From the IMG/VR virus record IMGVR_UViG_3300046777_000789, positions 1 to 42,632 of that record: a DNA stretch of 42,632 nt; one strand, written 5' to 3'. Source of the stretch: a virus. Numbering within the stretch: the stretch's first letter is position 1; each line of letters starts with the position of its first letter. The notes below the pieces were generated by a model. That model was not told the DNA's origin and did no database searches. It was given only the letters and a program-made list of their open reading frames with translations. The position numbers and the translations under genes are program-made. This document shows, piece after piece, positions 34,691 through 41,287 of this stretch.

Positions 34691-35238
34691 ATTAGCGTAA
34701 GGGTAAAAAAGTTTTTGTAAAAATTTTGGGAATGGGGGAGTGGGCCCCCTCTTTTTCCCTACCAATCCCAGCCTACCCCCTCCGCTTTCCCTCTGAAAAT
34801 AGCCTAGGGGGGGTGGTTTGAATGGGTGGGGCGTGATTTATCTGTGAGTGAGGGCCCTAGCATTTCGGTGTTTTTCGCTGATGACTGGGGATGAGCTAGG
34901 CTTGTCTCTCTCCCTCTCTCTCTGTTCTCTCTCTTATGTTTTTTCCCTCTGTAGAACCATCTTTTGGGTTGTCTGTTTTTCTTTTTGCGCGACCCTTCAA
35001 ATAGTTGTATGCAGCCGATAACTTGGCACGCTTTTTGTCTTGATGTTTGTCATCACTTGAAATGAGGGAAATTCAAGACAGAGGACTGGCTGCAGCCGAT
35101 CAGCTATCAATCCATTACCTATCGCTTAAGCTTTAAACTGTTTATAGTTAAACGATCAGGGCTTTTTTGTTGTCCGGGTTTATTAGCTTTTAACTATCAA
35201 ACAAGCTATCCCAATGAAAATATATTTTGTTTAACCTG
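34691..35238. other. Gene-free control region, candidate origin or packaging site
   Basis: No convincing gene from 34550 to 35305. Contents: a GGGGG/CCCCC hairpin (34734-34749) followed by CTTTTT; an inverted pair AGCCTAG (34801-34807) and CTAGGCT (34896-34902). A CT tract (34904-34934) is complementary to the GA tracts at 34.63-34.67 kb. Exact TGCAGCCGAT words lie at 35010-35019 and 35091-35100. An AT-rich stretch carries ATAGTTAAA near 35144 and its reverse complement TTTAACTAT near 35192. Repeats plus AT-rich DNA beside the terminase end and between divergent units suggest an origin or pac/cos-type site; this is inference. Confidence 0.4.
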
Positions 35239-35266
35239 TTGACAATGTTGTCGGTTGTGCTAATAT
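35239..35266 (+). promoter_or_regulatory. Rightward promoter with operator-like palindrome
   Basis: A perfect -35 TTGACA (35239-35244) lies 16 bp before TAATAT (35261-35266). Within the promoter, GACAATGTTGTC (35241-35252) is an inverted repeat GACAA/TTGTC, well placed for a repressor. It would drive the gene at 35306. Confidence 0.7.
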
Positions 35267-35305
35267 TCATATACGCCAATCACGGCGCATGAATGAGAGG
35301 TCAAT

Positions 35306-35506
35306 ATGTACGTCCCCACCACAATCCAACTATCACGCGAACGCAAGATCAGCGAGATGATTCAGGACACCGGCTGCAGCCGAGACGAAGCCATCTCCTA
35401 CTTGTTCGCAGAATCATGGTTCTTGACAGACGCCGTTCTGTCCTATCGCATCGACAAACGGGCTGCAGCGGAAAAGTCGAGTGCAGCCGATCACATTGGG
35501 GCCTGA
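35306..35506 (+). CDS. Hypothetical 66-aa protein
   Basis: First gene behind the strong rightward promoter, ATG at 35306 with GAGAGG upstream. The 66-residue protein has TTIQLSRERKISEMIQDTG and CSRDEAISYLFAESWFL, a helical pattern that could be a small DNA-binding or antitoxin-like fold. Two GCAGCCGA-type words lie within its coding sequence, at 35375 and 35482. No family identified. Confidence 0.65.
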   Translation: MYVPTTIQLSRERKISEMIQDTGCSRDEAISYLFAESWFLTDAVLSYRIDKRAAAEKSSAADHIGA

Positions 35507-35507
35507 A

Positions 35508-35588
35508 ATGAAAACCACCTTGCTTGATATAGCCACTGCCATCGCCGTGGGTTTAATGCTGGCTTTCTTTCTTTTCTATCGGGGATGA
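35508..35588 (+). CDS. 26-aa membrane peptide
   Basis: A very short ORF, ATG at 35508 and TGA at 35586. After MKTTLLDIA the remaining residues (TAIAVGLMLAFFLFY) form one hydrophobic helix with an RG end. The one-base spacing after the preceding gene supports it, but the ribosome site is weak. Tentative. Confidence 0.4.
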   Translation: MKTTLLDIATAIAVGLMLAFFLFYRG

Positions 35589-35658
35589 CCTTTCAACCTA
35601 TTGCCTAGCGTGCTGGGCAATGGGGTGCAATGTCGCACCTACTAGCGGAGAATTGAAA

Positions 35659-36039
35659 ATGGTTAATGTTTTTTCTTTGTCTGATGACATCATTGATGTG
35701 CGCGAAATGATCGAGCGCATTGAGGAGCTTGAAGAGCTTCAAGAGCTGGGCGAATACACGGAAACCCCAGACTGTGAACTGCAACTATTAAATGCCATCA
35801 TGGAAGAACTCAAAGGCTATGGCGGCGACGAGCAATGGCGCGGCGATTGGTATCCGATCACCTTAGTGCGCGATAGCCATTTTCAAGACTATGCCCAAGA
35901 AATAGCCGACGAATGCGGATTGACTGACAAGCCCGTGGAATGGCCTTTTACATGCATCGACTGGCAGCAAGCTGCGCGTGAGCTTCGCATGGATTACTCG
36001 TGCATTGACATTAACGGCGTAACTTATTGGTATCGCTGA
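35659..36039 (+). CDS. Acidic protein, possible antirestriction-like
   Basis: ATG at 35659 follows GGAGAATTGAAA and is preferred to the earlier frame start. The 126-residue, very acidic protein has IIDVREMIERIEELEELQEL and QWRGDWYPITLVRDSHFQDY. Its C-terminus, CIDWQQAARELRMDYSCIDI then GVTYWYR, is a pattern I know from plasmid and phage proteins. That C-terminus loosely recalls the DNA-mimic antirestriction proteins (ArdA-type), and the high acidity agrees. This is a guess from resemblance; no function is proven. Confidence 0.7.
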   Translation: MVNVFSLSDDIIDVREMIERIEELEELQELGEYTETPDCELQLLNAIMEELKGYGGDEQWRGDWYPITLVRDSHFQDYAQEIADECGLTDKPVEWPFTCIDWQQAARELRMDYSCIDINGVTYWYR

Positions 36040-36040
36040 A

Positions 36041-36163
36041 ATGATTCCGCAGACGCCTAATTGGCCCTTTCCCGGGCCCGGTGGCCCTATTCCCTGGACG
36101 CCAGCGCAAGTGCGAGAGTACGAGCAGCGCCGATTCGATCAGGTGCCTGATTCGCCTATTTAA
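36041..36163 (+). CDS. Proline-rich 40-aa protein
   Basis: A 40-residue ORF (ATG at 36041, TAA at 36161). The first half is Pro/Gly-rich (PQTPNWPFPGPGGPIPWTP) and the second half is a charged helix (QVREYEQRRFDQ). It follows the acidic gene by one base and ends inside an intrinsic terminator, as a last gene would. Function unknown. Confidence 0.55.
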   Translation: MIPQTPNWPFPGPGGPIPWTPAQVREYEQRRFDQVPDSPI

Positions 36164-36184
36164 GCCCCTGAGTGGGCTTTTTTT
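36162..36184 (+). terminator. Intrinsic terminator of the short rightward unit
   Basis: AAGCCC (36162-36167) pairs with GGGCTT (36174-36179) around a 6-nt loop and runs into TTTTTTT. It closes the unit that starts at 35306. Confidence 0.88.
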
Positions 36185-36625
36185 GTTTTCTTTTGTCGCT
36201 CACGGGTGACACGGATTAACACGTCATAACGGGCCATTGTGCCCGGTGGATCGGTTCGGCTATGCCATTGGTGCGCCATTGGTAGGCGGTAGCGTGCGCG
36301 GGCTCTCAGGGCTCACGCTGGGTTGTCCATGCTATCGCGGGAGACGCGCGCGGGAGACGCGCTATACACTCACACCGGGCGACAATGCGTGCATGCCATT
36401 ATCGGGAAAGCCTATATAAATCAAGGACTTGCGTGCGGATTCTCATGCCGATTCGAGCCTCAATCCCCTTGGGTTTTTCCCGCCGATCCCCTTCGGTTAG
36501 GGTTTTCCCCTATCCGTTCGTCGCTGTCGATAGAAATTTTCTATACGCGACCCCCTCCCCCCCATAAAAATCTTTGGGTGCCCTATTTTTTTAGACCCAT
36601 TTCCCAGATTTTGCTGGAGCAGAAA
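36185..36625. other. Gene-free intergenic region with short repeats
   Basis: No gene is credible here. It holds GCCATTGGT twice (36264-36272, 36275-36283) and a perfect 13-bp tandem (36337-36349, 36350-36362: GCGGGAGACGCGC). The segment is GC-rich up to about 36530, then has a palindrome and a C-rich run (36553-36573). On the minus strand TGGGT/ACCCA (around 36576-36599) followed by ATTTTT may end the leftward operon. Meaning otherwise unknown. Confidence 0.45.
36520..36551. promoter_or_regulatory. Composite palindrome
   Basis: ATAGAAA and TTTCTAT flank a single T (36530-36544). Outside this, GTCGC (36520-36524) pairs with GCGAC (36547-36551). It could be an operator or a transcript-end hairpin between two convergent units. 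Confidence 0.5.
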
Positions 36626-37000
36626 TTAAGGAGCGCGTAGAAGGTATCTGGTTTTGTTGATCAGATCCTGAATCTCATCAATCAAGTTTTGGATTTCACT
36701 ATCAGGCGGCAAAGTTGTTCGTGCTTCAGTTACATAGTCTGACAGCATATGTAGCTCTTCCTTGGGGTCGTCCAATGGCGGATAGTAGTTAGGCTGAATA
36801 GGTAACTGACATTGATATTTACCCATGATGTTCTCAACCACTGCATCTACCTTTTCTTGCAATCCCTCGTAGAACGCGCCTAGAGTCCTGTGAGCAGGTT
36901 CAGACTTGTCAATGATCCTCCAATGAAGGATGTGAGTGTTAGTGACTGCGTGTAGTAGCGTTTGTGCAAACTCACCCAGGGCTGTTTCAAGGTTGTCCAT
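36626..37000 (-). CDS. DUF5856-like ferritin-fold protein
   Basis: A 124-residue all-helical protein. The segment NTHILHWRIIDKSEPAHRTL, then GAFYEGLQEKVDAVVENIM, matches the DUF5856 family, which looks ferritin/Dps-like (H in HILHW, H in AHRTL, E residues in a helix). Last gene of the leftward operon. Iron handling or DNA protection is possible but unproven. Confidence 0.65.
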   Translation of the reverse strand: MDNLETALGEFAQTLLHAVTNTHILHWRIIDKSEPAHRTLGAFYEGLQEKVDAVVENIMGKYQCQLPIQPNYYPPLDDPKEELHMLSDYVTEARTTLPPDSEIQNLIDEIQDLINKTRYLLRAP

Positions 37001-37367
37001 AGGGTACTCCTAGATGGTCAAGGACGTTCCTGGCGGCTTCGACCTTCCAGGGCTTTAGACATATATTTTCCGCTATTTTCTTCCATTCCTCAATCTGACG
37101 TTGATATGCCACATCCCAGAGTTTTTTCTTTTTTTCTTTTGTCGCCATTCCCTGATCTAGCCAATGGTGGCATGAGTAACACCCCCACACTGTTTTTGCG
37201 TCTGACGCCTTCAGTGCTTTCGCCTTCCCATCCTCCATCAAATTGGAGTGGCAAGGTACGGTTGTCGATCCCATCGTCCCCTGACATCTCGGAGTCGATT
37301 GCAGTAAGCATCTCTCCCCTGCTGCAAGTTTGAGGAGATTGGCATCCCTGTAATTGTTGGAGCGCAT
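36987..37367 (-). CDS. DUF1364 (YbcO-like) putative nuclease
   Basis: ATG at 37367 starts the domain (MRSNNYRDANLLKLAAGERC). The 126-residue protein has C20, C28, C39-H40, C63 and C66-H67-H68, the Cys/His pattern of DUF1364/YbcO, a metal-bound HNH-like fold found among lambdoid nin-region genes. It may act in recombination or replication-fork processing. An overlapping frame on the same strand (37090-37473) shares 278 bases with it. Confidence 0.75.
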   Translation of the reverse strand: MRSNNYRDANLLKLAAGERCLLQSTPRCQGTMGSTTVPCHSNLMEDGKAKALKASDAKTVWGCYSCHHWLDQGMATKEKKKKLWDVAYQRQIEEWKKIAENICLKPWKVEAARNVLDHLGVPYGQP

Positions 37368-37473
37368 ATTTGTATCCAGCCGTCCATTGTTTGTTGTGCG
37401 TATGGCAGTAACCACTAATGTGCTTAGTGATTGCTCCACAAGCTTTGTATTTGCAAAATTCACCTTTCCTCAT
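37090..37473 (-). CDS. Zinc-finger-like protein, overlapping frame
   Basis: Its start at 37473 overlaps the upstream stop (ATGA), which supports translation. The first 42 residues (MRKGEFCKYKACGAITKHIS, then GYCHTHNKQW) have C7, C12, C23 and H26, the layout of a small zinc-binding phage protein. Beyond about residue 45 the frame is shared with the DUF1364 gene and has no visible pattern. The true product may be shorter, or fused by a frameshift to DUF1364. Confidence 0.5.
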   Translation of the reverse strand: MRKGEFCKYKACGAITKHISGYCHTHNKQWTAGYKYALQQLQGCQSPQTCSRGEMLTAIDSEMSGDDGIDNRTLPLQFDGGWEGESTEGVRRKNSVGVLLMPPLARSGNGDKRKKEKTLGCGISTSD

Positions 37474-37790
37474 AGTGTCTTCATCTCAGTTCGTTTTGTG
37501 AATTCGTTTGTCTTCCAAATTTCCACGCGCAACTTTGCTGCTTCCAACATATACCGCAAATGCTCCTCTTGCTGGACAGCTTCACGCAATCCAAGCAACT
37601 GAGTCTCATAGTCTATGTGGGCATAAGCATAAGCTTCCTTGGCTCCAAGCGTTCCTTCTTCTTTGTTCATCAGCTTGGCTTTAACAACCCGTAGATTGTT
37701 TTCAATGAACACTCGTGCTGCCTTTGCCTTTGCGTACTCAATTGAGTTGAGTTGTATGTATTCAATGGCCTTGTTTGGATCGATGTCCAT
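37470..37790 (-). CDS. Conserved phage coiled-coil protein
   Basis: A 106-residue helical protein. AKAKAARVFIENNLRVVKAKL, cut here, then KEAYAYAHIDYETQLLGLREA and a final LEAAKLRVEIWKTNE resemble a widely spread phage family of about 100 residues found near recombination genes. The exact role is unknown. Confidence 0.7.
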   Translation of the reverse strand: MDIDPNKAIEYIQLNSIEYAKAKAARVFIENNLRVVKAKLMNKEEGTLGAKEAYAYAHIDYETQLLGLREAVQQEEHLRYMLEAAKLRVEIWKTNEFTKRTEMKTL

Positions 37791-38206
37791 TACGATTCCT
37801 TGATTGCATTGAAATAATTTTTTAATGCTCTAGCATCTGCCAAAGCGTTATGAGGATCATCTGAAACAGTATCAATTCTGACAATTTCCATTGTTAATGG
37901 AGGAGTATTGATACGCATACCCGCACCAACAATCAGACACCTACAAAACCACTCAATATCTTCAGGCCAATCTGCAATTATGTGAATGCTTTCAAACTGC
38001 ATTAGATATTGCATTAATTTGGATTTGAAAGTAACAAGATTTATTGAATCTTTATACAGTTTTGGCATGACATTTTCAATAATCCAAGGCTCTGGATTGT
38101 TGCATCCAAGAACTTCGTAAAATTCATGTCCTTTTTCAGATACAAGAGCCAATGAAATCAGTTCTCCACCGAAACTATTCCATTCACAATCAATAAATAA
38201 TTTCAT
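37790..38206 (-). CDS. DEDD-type 3'-5' exonuclease
   Basis: A 138-residue protein with MKLFIDCEWN (D6, E8), IIADW (D79) and PHNALADA (H119, D124): the four acids plus histidine of the DEDDh exonuclease fold. It is close in size to small 3'-5' exoribonucleases of the Rv2179c type. It may trim RNA or DNA ends. Overlaps its neighbours by one and four bases. Confidence 0.8.
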   Translation of the reverse strand: MKLFIDCEWNSFGGELISLALVSEKGHEFYEVLGCNNPEPWIIENVMPKLYKDSINLVTFKSKLMQYLMQFESIHIIADWPEDIEWFCRCLIVGAGMRINTPPLTMEIVRIDTVSDDPHNALADARALKNYFNAIKES

Positions 38207-38514
38207 GTCATCTCCTTCACAAAGATTCCATCCTTAGTCAACGTGCCTTTGCGGTCCTTGATGACTCTGTATGCCTTGTTCAAGCAGTCAACCAGATCAA
38301 CGTCCATCAGGGCAGATCCAATGATGAGCGTTACCAGGATGTCTCCATAAGCGTCTACAGCTTCATCCTTGTCACCCTTGCTCAGTGCCTTCAAAAGTTC
38401 AGCCACTTCTTCAGTGGTCTTAATAGCTTGCGCTAACGGCGTGCTATTAGGAATGATGCGTCTTTGTTCTGCCCAACGAATGATGTCTAGTTCAACAATA
38501 CGATAGCTATCCAT
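38203..38514 (-). CDS. MazG-like nucleotide pyrophosphohydrolase
   Basis: ATG at 38514 (after GAGGTAATT) is preferred to the frame start. The 103-residue protein has KTTEEVAELLKAL (E35, E36, E39) and DEAVDAYGDILVTL (E51, D54, D58), the EExxE...ExxD metal-binding helices of MazG. It hydrolyses nucleoside triphosphates to monophosphates. In phage it may adjust nucleotide or alarmone pools. Confidence 0.8.
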   Translation of the reverse strand: MDSYRIVELDIIRWAEQRRIIPNSTPLAQAIKTTEEVAELLKALSKGDKDEAVDAYGDILVTLIIGSALMDVDLVDCLNKAYRVIKDRKGTLTKDGIFVKEMT

Positions 38515-38516
38515 AA

Positions 38517-39014
38517 TTACCTCATTAGTGAAAGAAAAGGATGATTGGTGTCTACCCAAGTTTTGTTGCGTCTTACCCTGCTAACCAAGCTTTTGCTAAC
38601 GTTGTATTTTCTCGCCAACTCTGCGCCTGATTCATTAGACGTTCTAAATTCTTGAGCAATTTCTTCGTTAATCTTGCTGGTGTTTTCTCTTCTGTATTTC
38701 TGGAGCTTGGCAATCCTTGTTTTAGATTGATGAGCTTTTTTTCTCAAGACATCCATGTGTTGTTTGACAGTGTAAATCTTTAAATGCTCTGGATTAATGC
38801 ACCCTTTGTGTCCACATGCAGAATGAATGTGTGACTTTTCAGGATAAATCTTTCCTAGTAAATCAAGAATATATCTTTTGACATACACCATCTTTTCTGG
38901 ACCTTGAACACTTGGTACTGAGTTTTGATAGTAACCTTGCCAGATCCAGCATCCTGCATCATCTATTGTTTTGGCTTTTAATGATTCAATAGTATGAATT
39001 GTTTTTTTCTTCAT
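38517..39014 (-). CDS. HNH endonuclease with C-terminal HTH
   Basis: A 165-residue protein with CWIWQG at 22-27 and CGHKGCINPEHL at 67-78, an HNH_3-type zinc/catalytic site. The C-terminal helix-turn-helix NESGAELARKYNVSKSLVSR reads DNA. This composition is typical of a free-standing homing endonuclease. AT-rich compared with the DNA to its right, which suggests separate acquisition. Confidence 0.8.
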   Translation of the reverse strand: MKKKTIHTIESLKAKTIDDAGCWIWQGYYQNSVPSVQGPEKMVYVKRYILDLLGKIYPEKSHIHSACGHKGCINPEHLKIYTVKQHMDVLRKKAHQSKTRIAKLQKYRRENTSKINEEIAQEFRTSNESGAELARKYNVSKSLVSRVRRNKTWVDTNHPFLSLMR

Positions 39015-39220
39015 TCATTACCCCTTGCGCGGATGGCGGCGGCGCATCGCCTAGCCTCCATGTCTTCACGGTTGTTGTCGCCCATGTATCGAGCCTCACA
39101 CACCTTCGCACACGCCTCATGTGCTGCTTCCCAAGCCTCTTGCGCCGCAAGATAGGCAGGATGGTCTGTTGTGTATTTGGCTCTATGCGATGCGTTATAA
39201 AACCATTCTTTAAAGGTCAT
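39011..39220 (-). CDS. Hypothetical Ala-rich small protein
   Basis: A 69-residue protein. HPAYLAAQEAWEAAHEACAK, then RREC-like ARRCAAAIRARGNE, is a pattern I associate with small accessory proteins of Burkholderiales phages. Helical. The start overlaps the second HNH gene by 11 bases. Function unknown. Confidence 0.6.
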   Translation of the reverse strand: MTFKEWFYNASHRAKYTTDHPAYLAAQEAWEAAHEACAKVCEARYMGDNNREDMEARRCAAAIRARGNE

Positions 39221-39698
39221 TTTTTATCCTTTGAATTGCGGCTTTGCGCCCCCTGGCGGCATCAAGAATGTCGGCGCAAGCCTTGCATCGCCGATGACCT
39301 TGCGTTGTGAATCTGGTGTTCTCTGGTGAAAACTCATGGCCGCGATGACAGTGCGTCATTCTTGATTTGCCAATAGTGCAGATGCGCCTTTTCTTTGCCG
39401 CATCTTTCATGTTGTCTGCTCTGTCACCAAGAAACAAATGTTCAGGATTGACGCAAATTCTGTTGTCGCACTTGTGTAAAACCCATAAGCCATTTGGGAT
39501 TGGGCCATGTTTAAGCTCCCATGAAAAACGATGAGCGCCATGACACTTGCGTCCTTCTTCAATCAAATGGGTAAAAAATGCTCCATACCCATTTCCTCGA
39601 ATTGCGCTTCTCCATTCCCAACAATCATTAGCAGCGGTCTTGTCAACCTTCTCCCAGAAACGCTGATCAATTGGTTTCATTGCTCTTTGCTTTTTCAT
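39210..39698 (-). CDS. HNH_3-type endonuclease
   Basis: ATG at 39698 follows AAAGGAGTTTGTC and is chosen over a long upstream extension. The 162-residue protein has CWEW (26-29), GAHRFSWELKHGPIP near 55, and HKCDNRICVNPEHL (75-88), then NMKDAAKKRR. This is the HNH_3 fold of homing-type endonucleases. A second Cys/His cluster (THCHRGHEFSPENTRF, then CKACAD) probably binds zinc. It overlaps the upstream reading frame by 32 bases, so it may have been inserted there. Confidence 0.8.
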   Translation of the reverse strand: MKKQRAMKPIDQRFWEKVDKTAANDCWEWRSAIRGNGYGAFFTHLIEEGRKCHGAHRFSWELKHGPIPNGLWVLHKCDNRICVNPEHLFLGDRADNMKDAAKKRRICTIGKSRMTHCHRGHEFSPENTRFTTQGHRRCKACADILDAARGRKAAIQRIKNDL

Positions 39699-39957
39699 GA
39701 CAAACTCCTTTGTGTTCGCACATTCTAAAGCACTCTGCTGCGGGCTGCAATCTATCACGCTCTGCTGCGGCAATACTACGTTCATACTCTGTCCAGTGGT
39801 CTTGCGTCCAGGTGCGGTTGCGCTCTGCGGCGGCGACAAGGGCGGCAAAGCGTTCAAGTTCTTTCTGGTCAGCAGTCCAAAAATTGTTGTACATGACCTC
39901 TTGAGGTTCTGCCATGCCAGCCTCCCGCGCCATGCGGATGATGTCATCTCTGTTCAT
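39667..39957 (-). CDS. MNRDDIIRMAREAG-type accessory protein
   Basis: ATG at 39957 overlaps the stop of the small TM gene (ATGA). The 96-residue protein has DDIIRMAREAGM, then ELERFAALVAAAERN, a common accessory protein pattern. The C-terminus (CEHKGVCHEKAKSNETN) overlaps the HNH start and may be altered by its insertion. Read directly, this frame is fused to the upstream gene because of a frameshift near 40086. Function unknown. Confidence 0.65.
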   Translation of the reverse strand: MNRDDIIRMAREAGMAEPQEVMYNNFWTADQKELERFAALVAAAERNRTWTQDHWTEYERSIAAAERDRLQPAAECFRMCEHKGVCHEKAKSNETN

Positions 39958-40055
39958 AGCCAATCCACAATCAACGCCACCAGGCACAGGCCCAGCACCA
40001 GAACCAAGGGCGCGCCCAGGCACAGCAGTATCAGCATGGTGATTTCGGGGGTCAT
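39954..40055 (-). CDS. 33-aa single-TM peptide
   Basis: ATG at 40055 overlaps the restored stop of the upstream gene (ACATGA) and the TGA overlaps the next ATG. The product MTPEITMLILLCLGAPLVLV, then a further hydrophobic stretch and a DWL end, is almost wholly one membrane helix. It is in a different frame from the long fused ORF covering it, so it is a separate gene. Confidence 0.6.
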   Translation of the reverse strand: MTPEITMLILLCLGAPLVLVLGLCLVALIVDWL

Positions 40056-40470
40056 GTGTTTCCCCCGTTCTTCTCGCGCAACTTGGTTCTGTTTCAAGCA
40101 CAGCAATCATTTTTGATACGCTATCGTCTGAGATTTGTAGTCTCTCCTCGCCCGTCAGCCCAACCCATTCACGCTGTGGTTGTGGGGTGGTGTAGAGGGG
40201 ATTCCATGCGCCACGTTCTGCGTCTTTTGGCAATTTTTTTCTATAGTGCGCCGTGTTTAACCATTGCCATGCCACCGGCTCCATTTTCTCAGCCTGCTCT
40301 ATGGCGGCGCGGATGGTCTTTGCTGCGTCATGGCACATGCGGCCCACCGGGATGTAGCGCGTGCCCATGCCGTCTGCGTCATCAATCACCAACCTTGCGT
40401 CAGCCGGTACGCTTTCAAGTTGCTCAACCAGCGGCACTTGGTGCGCCTGCTTCATTGCTTCGATGCTCAT
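40052..40470 (-). CDS. EPVAW/WVGLT family protein with frameshift
   Basis: ATG at 40470 (MSIEAMKQAHQVPL) has AAAGAAGAA upstream. Modules: TIRAAIEQAEKMEPVAW, a short linker to LYTTPQPQREWVGLTGEE, then SVSKMIAVLETE. Next, a family-type ending KLREKN(GGN)T-stop is found only after restoring one base (a G before CC, at 40086/40087). Without it the frame runs on into the neighbour and gives a 267-residue fusion. It could be a true mutation or a sequence error. Function unknown. Confidence 0.65.
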
Positions 40471-41027
40471 TTCTTCTTTCCTGTGATGCCGTGTGCGGCT
40501 TCGATGGCACGGGTAAAGCTGATGATTTCGTGGTTTTCTGGCCCATCGCTGCGCGGCCCCCACAACTTCAATGCCTGCTCTCTTGTCAGCGGCTCACGCT
40601 TTGGCTCGTCTTTGGAGTTACACACAGGGCAAACACCCGAGTTCCACGCCTCGTTCTTCAAGGCGTTTAATTGTTGCTCTGGCGCGGCTGGCTGCGGGCC
40701 ACGGTAAAGTGGTACTGTGTATTCGCCTTCAACTCTTGCGTGTTCTTCTGGAGTGATGCAGTCATAGACTTGCCCAGAATCGTTTTCCATACCCCAAGCC
40801 ACCGGCTCATCGGCTGGCTGCTCAAGGGCTTGGCGCAGGGCGGTGATGGCGGCATCAATTTCCCTGTTAGCTTCATCTGCTCCGCAGTTGCATTCATCGC
40901 CAGCGTAATCATTAGCGCAACCGCCTTCCTCTTGCGGGCATGAGTACCAAGTATCCTCACAGTAATAGTGCTTTCGCTTGTTGTTCTCCAACGCCTCCAG
41001 CGCCTGTTTCATTGCTTCTATGCTCAT
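40467..41027 (-). CDS. EPVAW family protein, Cys-rich variant
   Basis: A 186-residue protein. Opening block MSIEAMKQALEALE, then a unique Cys-rich insert (YYCEDTWYSCPQEEGGC; CNCGADE), followed by AAITALRQALEQPADEPVAW. A middle part contains VYDCITPEEHARVEG and VPLYRGPQPAAPEQ, then CPVCNS. The end FTRAIEAAHGITGKKK matches another family ending (AIEQAHGIKE at 41757). Zinc binding is possible. Coupled to both neighbours by ATGA. Confidence 0.75.
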   Translation of the reverse strand: MSIEAMKQALEALENNKRKHYYCEDTWYSCPQEEGGCANDYAGDECNCGADEANREIDAAITALRQALEQPADEPVAWGMENDSGQVYDCITPEEHARVEGEYTVPLYRGPQPAAPEQQLNALKNEAWNSGVCPVCNSKDEPKREPLTREQALKLWGPRSDGPENHEIISFTRAIEAAHGITGKKK

Positions 41028-41033
41028 GTGTTC
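40987..41033 (-). repeat. 47-bp identical repeat, copy 1
   Basis: Identical to 42397-42443. It covers the ribosome site, the start codon and the MSIEAMKQALEALE codons of two family genes. A substrate for homologous exchange. Confidence 0.85.
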
Positions 41034-41287
41034 TTCTCCTTGAGTTTGGCTTCGATGGCGCGGATTGCCCCTTGCAAAGTGCCGTGTTCGTCGGCGATGA
41101 CGTCTATTTCCTCATCCGTCAGCCCAACCCATTCACGCTGTGGTTCTCGTTTGTCAAGTTCTTTGAGCGCATCGATTGCATCGCAAATACCTTCGTTTTG
41201 AGTTAGCCAAGATTCAAAATGCGATTCTTGACCTCTTGCGTCATCCATAGTTGTACGCAATTTTTGGATGATTTCTTTGATGTTCAT
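41024..41287 (-). CDS. WVGLT-family protein, compact form
   Basis: An 87-residue protein with a different N-terminal helix (MNIKEIIQKLRTTMDDARGQ) joined to the family's C-terminal module REPQREWVGLTDEEIDVIAD, ending IRAIEAKLKEKNT. This gives a clear view of the stand-alone module. Its start overlaps the Cys-rich mini-gene's stop. Confidence 0.7.
   Translation of the reverse strand: MNIKEIIQKLRTTMDDARGQESHFESWLTQNEGICDAIDALKELDKREPQREWVGLTDEEIDVIADEHGTLQGAIRAIEAKLKEKNT

Noticed and set aside
34562-34765. 67-aa minus-strand open frame
   Set aside because: It covers the late promoter and the GA-tract repeats, is low-complexity and has no credible start.
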